Origin: Rhizobacter sp.
GTDB taxonomy: Bacteria; Pseudomonadota; Gammaproteobacteria; Burkholderiales; Burkholderiaceae_C
DNA: 35,898 bases
Direction of reading: 5' to 3'
NCBI GenBank assembly: GCA_017881025.1
Contig: JADGRJ010000009.1
Span: forward strand, 1 to 35,898
This document shows positions 34,461 to 35,898 of the stretch, piece after piece. The position numbers and the translations under genes are program-made. The stretch's first letter is position 1, and the number at the start of each line of letters is the position of its first letter. A model generated the notes under the pieces. That model saw only the letters and a list, made by a program, of their open reading frames with translations. It searched no databases and was not told the origin of the DNA.

Positions 34461-35684
34461 CTAGATCGTCACCTCGAACTGCTTGTTCTCGTTCGGGTTC
34501 TTGGCCAGGTTGCACGACGCGGCAGTGTCGCTGGGCGGCCGCTGCTTGAAGGTCTGCTTGATCGTCAGCTTCTGGTTCTTGACCTCCATCACCTTGATGT
34601 CGAGCGAGGCGTGGTGCGTCGCCGGATCGATCTTGACCAGGCCGCCGGGCCCTTCGACGCTGATCCCCGACTCGATCACCTTGAGCAGCTTCTCGCGGTC
34701 GAGCGAGCCGGCCTTCTTCACCGCCTCGGCCCAAAGCTTGATGCCCTGGTACTGCGAGACCGCGATCTCGTGGACGATCTTGGTGTCGCCGAAGCGCTTG
34801 GCCCAGCGGGCGAGGAAGTCTTTGTTCGCCGGCGACGGGTCTTCCTGGCTGTAGTTGCCGGCGATCAGGATGCCGTCGCCTTCGGCCGGCGAGAGCGCCA
34901 GGTGCTCGTTGCCGACGCCGAAGGTGGTCGAGCAGAGCGGGATCTTCTTGTTCATCCCCGACGCCGCCCACTGGCGGAAGAACGAGAGGTGGGCGCCGCC
35001 GACGAGCGCGGCGCAAACGTATTCGGGCTTGGCCGCCTGGATCTTCGCGATCGTCGAGCCGAAGTCGGCGACGTCGAGCGGGAAGAAGTCGGTCTGCAAT
35101 ACCGTGCCGCCGCGCAGCTTGGCATAGTGGGCGAGCCACTTGGCCGTGATCTGGCCATAGTTGTAGTCGGCCGCGAGCACGTAGACCTTCTTGCCCCACT
35201 GCTTGCTCGCGATCTCGACGATCGGCTCCATCACCTGTGCCGGCGTCGTGCCGGTGACGATGCAGTTGCGGTCGCAGACGCCGCCCTCGTAGAGGACGTT
35301 GTAGAAGTAGAGGACGTTGGCGCGCCGGAAGGTCTGGCGGATCGCCTCGCGCGACGCCGATGTGATGCCGCCGTGGACGACGTCGACCTTGTCGTCGCGC
35401 GCCAGCTGCTGCGCGTACTTGGTGTAGAGCGCAATGTCGGACTGGGTGTCGTACTGGACGACCTGGATCTTCCTGCCGAGCAGGCCGCCGGCGGCGTTGA
35501 TCTCTTCGGCCGCCATCGTCGTCGCCTGCACCATCGGCTTGCCGTACGCGTCGAGGTTGCCGGAGTTGTCGAGGACCGAGCCGAGCTTGATCGTCGCGCC
35601 CTGTCCGAAGACGTGGAACGGCAACGCGATACCGGCAGCGGCGCCGGACGTCGAGGCGATGAAATGACGACGTGAAAACGACAT
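34461..35684 (-). CDS. Urea/amide-type ABC transporter substrate-binding protein
   Basis: The periplasmic binding protein of the importer, in the type I fold group that holds UrtA, FmdD and AmiC. The 407-residue protein starts with a twin-arginine signal (SRRHFIAS, then a hydrophobic stretch to VFGQGA). Group features follow: KLGSVLDNSGNLDAYGKPM, EEINAAGGLLGRKIQVVQYDTQSD, GGITSASREAIR, a Cys pair in YEGGVCDRNCIVTG that probably forms a disulfide, and VLAADYNYGQ. Its similarity to UrtA/amide binders and the downstream amidase favour an amide or urea-like ligand over a branched-chain amino acid. AGGAG precedes the ATG at 35682-35684. It is probably the first gene of the transport operon. Confidence 0.93.
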   Translation of the reverse strand: MSFSRRHFIASTSGAAAGIALPFHVFGQGATIKLGSVLDNSGNLDAYGKPMVQATTMAAEEINAAGGLLGRKIQVVQYDTQSDIALYTKYAQQLARDDKVDVVHGGITSASREAIRQTFRRANVLYFYNVLYEGGVCDRNCIVTGTTPAQVMEPIVEIASKQWGKKVYVLAADYNYGQITAKWLAHYAKLRGGTVLQTDFFPLDVADFGSTIAKIQAAKPEYVCAALVGGAHLSFFRQWAASGMNKKIPLCSTTFGVGNEHLALSPAEGDGILIAGNYSQEDPSPANKDFLARWAKRFGDTKIVHEIAVSQYQGIKLWAEAVKKAGSLDREKLLKVIESGISVEGPGGLVKIDPATHHASLDIKVMEVKNQKLTIKQTFKQRPPSDTAASCNLAKNPNENKQFEVTI

Positions 35685-35741
35685 GGAGTTCTCCTGCTGT
35701 TGTGATGCGCCGGATGGCAACGAACGCGACGCGATTCGGGG

Positions 35742-35898
35742 TCAGCCTTTGCGCTGCGACCTGTCGCTTGCGGAATCAGGAGCGCCCGGGCTCGGGCCCC
35801 CTCCCTTCGGCCCACCCACCGCCGCGGAAAGATCCACGCCGATCGAATCGCCGATGCTCTTCATCGCCGGAAGCTGCAAGGCCATGCCGAGGATGCTG
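35742..35898 (-). CDS. C-terminal end of an unidentified protein (cut by window edge)
   Basis: An open frame enters from the right edge and ends at a TGA at 35742-35744, giving 51 residues. It begins SILGMALQLPAMKSIGDSIG, a possible amphipathic helix. After it comes a glycine/proline-rich stretch (GGPKGGGPSPGAP) and a polar basic end. Only 57 bases separate it from the binding-protein start, and it runs in the same direction, so it could be co-transcribed with the importer. I do not recognise the family; the helix-plus-disordered-tail layout recalls the ends of some SPFH/flotillin proteins, but this is a guess. Confidence 0.4.
   Translation of the reverse strand, partial: SILGMALQLPAMKSIGDSIGVDLSAAVGGPKGGGPSPGAPDSASDRSQRKG

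Overview
The window is very GC-rich DNA with tightly packed genes, frequent 4-base ATGA overlaps and some GTG/TTG starts. The gene repertoire suggests a betaproteobacterium, probably of the Burkholderiales: a five-step histidine pathway using HutF and HutG, membrane urate oxidase PuuD with PuuE-type allantoinase, an orphan Bug/TctC binding protein and a PEP-CTERM protein. This is an inference from gene content; no rRNA or other marker gene is present. I see no tRNA, rRNA, CRISPR array, insertion sequence or prophage.

Layout. (1) 1-4529: histidine utilisation. hutU (cut by the window edge) runs leftward and is divergent from hutD-hutI-hutG-hutF. Together they take urocanate to glutamate, formate and ammonia; hutH is not in the window. 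(2) 4560-6836: a leftward pair, a diheme cytochrome c and an oligopeptide-type binding protein. (3) 6925-12571: a rightward run of MoxR ATPase, GNAT acetyltransferase, ModA-like binding protein and a giant tricorn-type protease. (4) 12572-12882: a non-coding convergent gap filled by a 225-bp composite inverted repeat. (5) 12883-16977, leftward: uraH, puuD, a DUF885 protein and, after a hairpin, a 1-Cys peroxiredoxin. (6) 17101-22149, rightward: puuE, a TctC-type binding protein, a uraD/allC fusion and an M20 hydrolase. Regions 5 and 6 form a divergent purine-ureide locus that degrades urate through hydroxyisourate, OHCU, allantoin and allantoate. (7) 22171-27383: a PEP-CTERM GDSL esterase (leftward), then a deaminase, threonine aldolase, a membrane-anchored AraC regulator and a dienelactone-hydrolase-like protein. 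(8) 27423-35684: a leftward operon with a branched-chain-amino-acid/urea/amide-type ABC importer, an amidase and an acyl-CoA synthetase. The C-terminus of an unidentified gene lies at the right edge.

The common theme is recovery of nitrogen from organic compounds: histidine, purine ureides and amides.

The most unusual item is at 29208-31703. The second importer ATPase has no stop codon and reads in frame through a proline/alanine-rich linker into a complete amidase. The operon therefore encodes, at least formally, a transporter ATPase-amidase fusion, followed by an acyl-CoA synthetase that could activate the released acid. An internal ribosome binding site and weaker codon bias in the linker leave two separate products possible. 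Other items worth attention are a short peptide-like element before puuE, three palindromes in the leader of the AraC-adjacent hydrolase, and the composite inverted repeat at 12619-12843.
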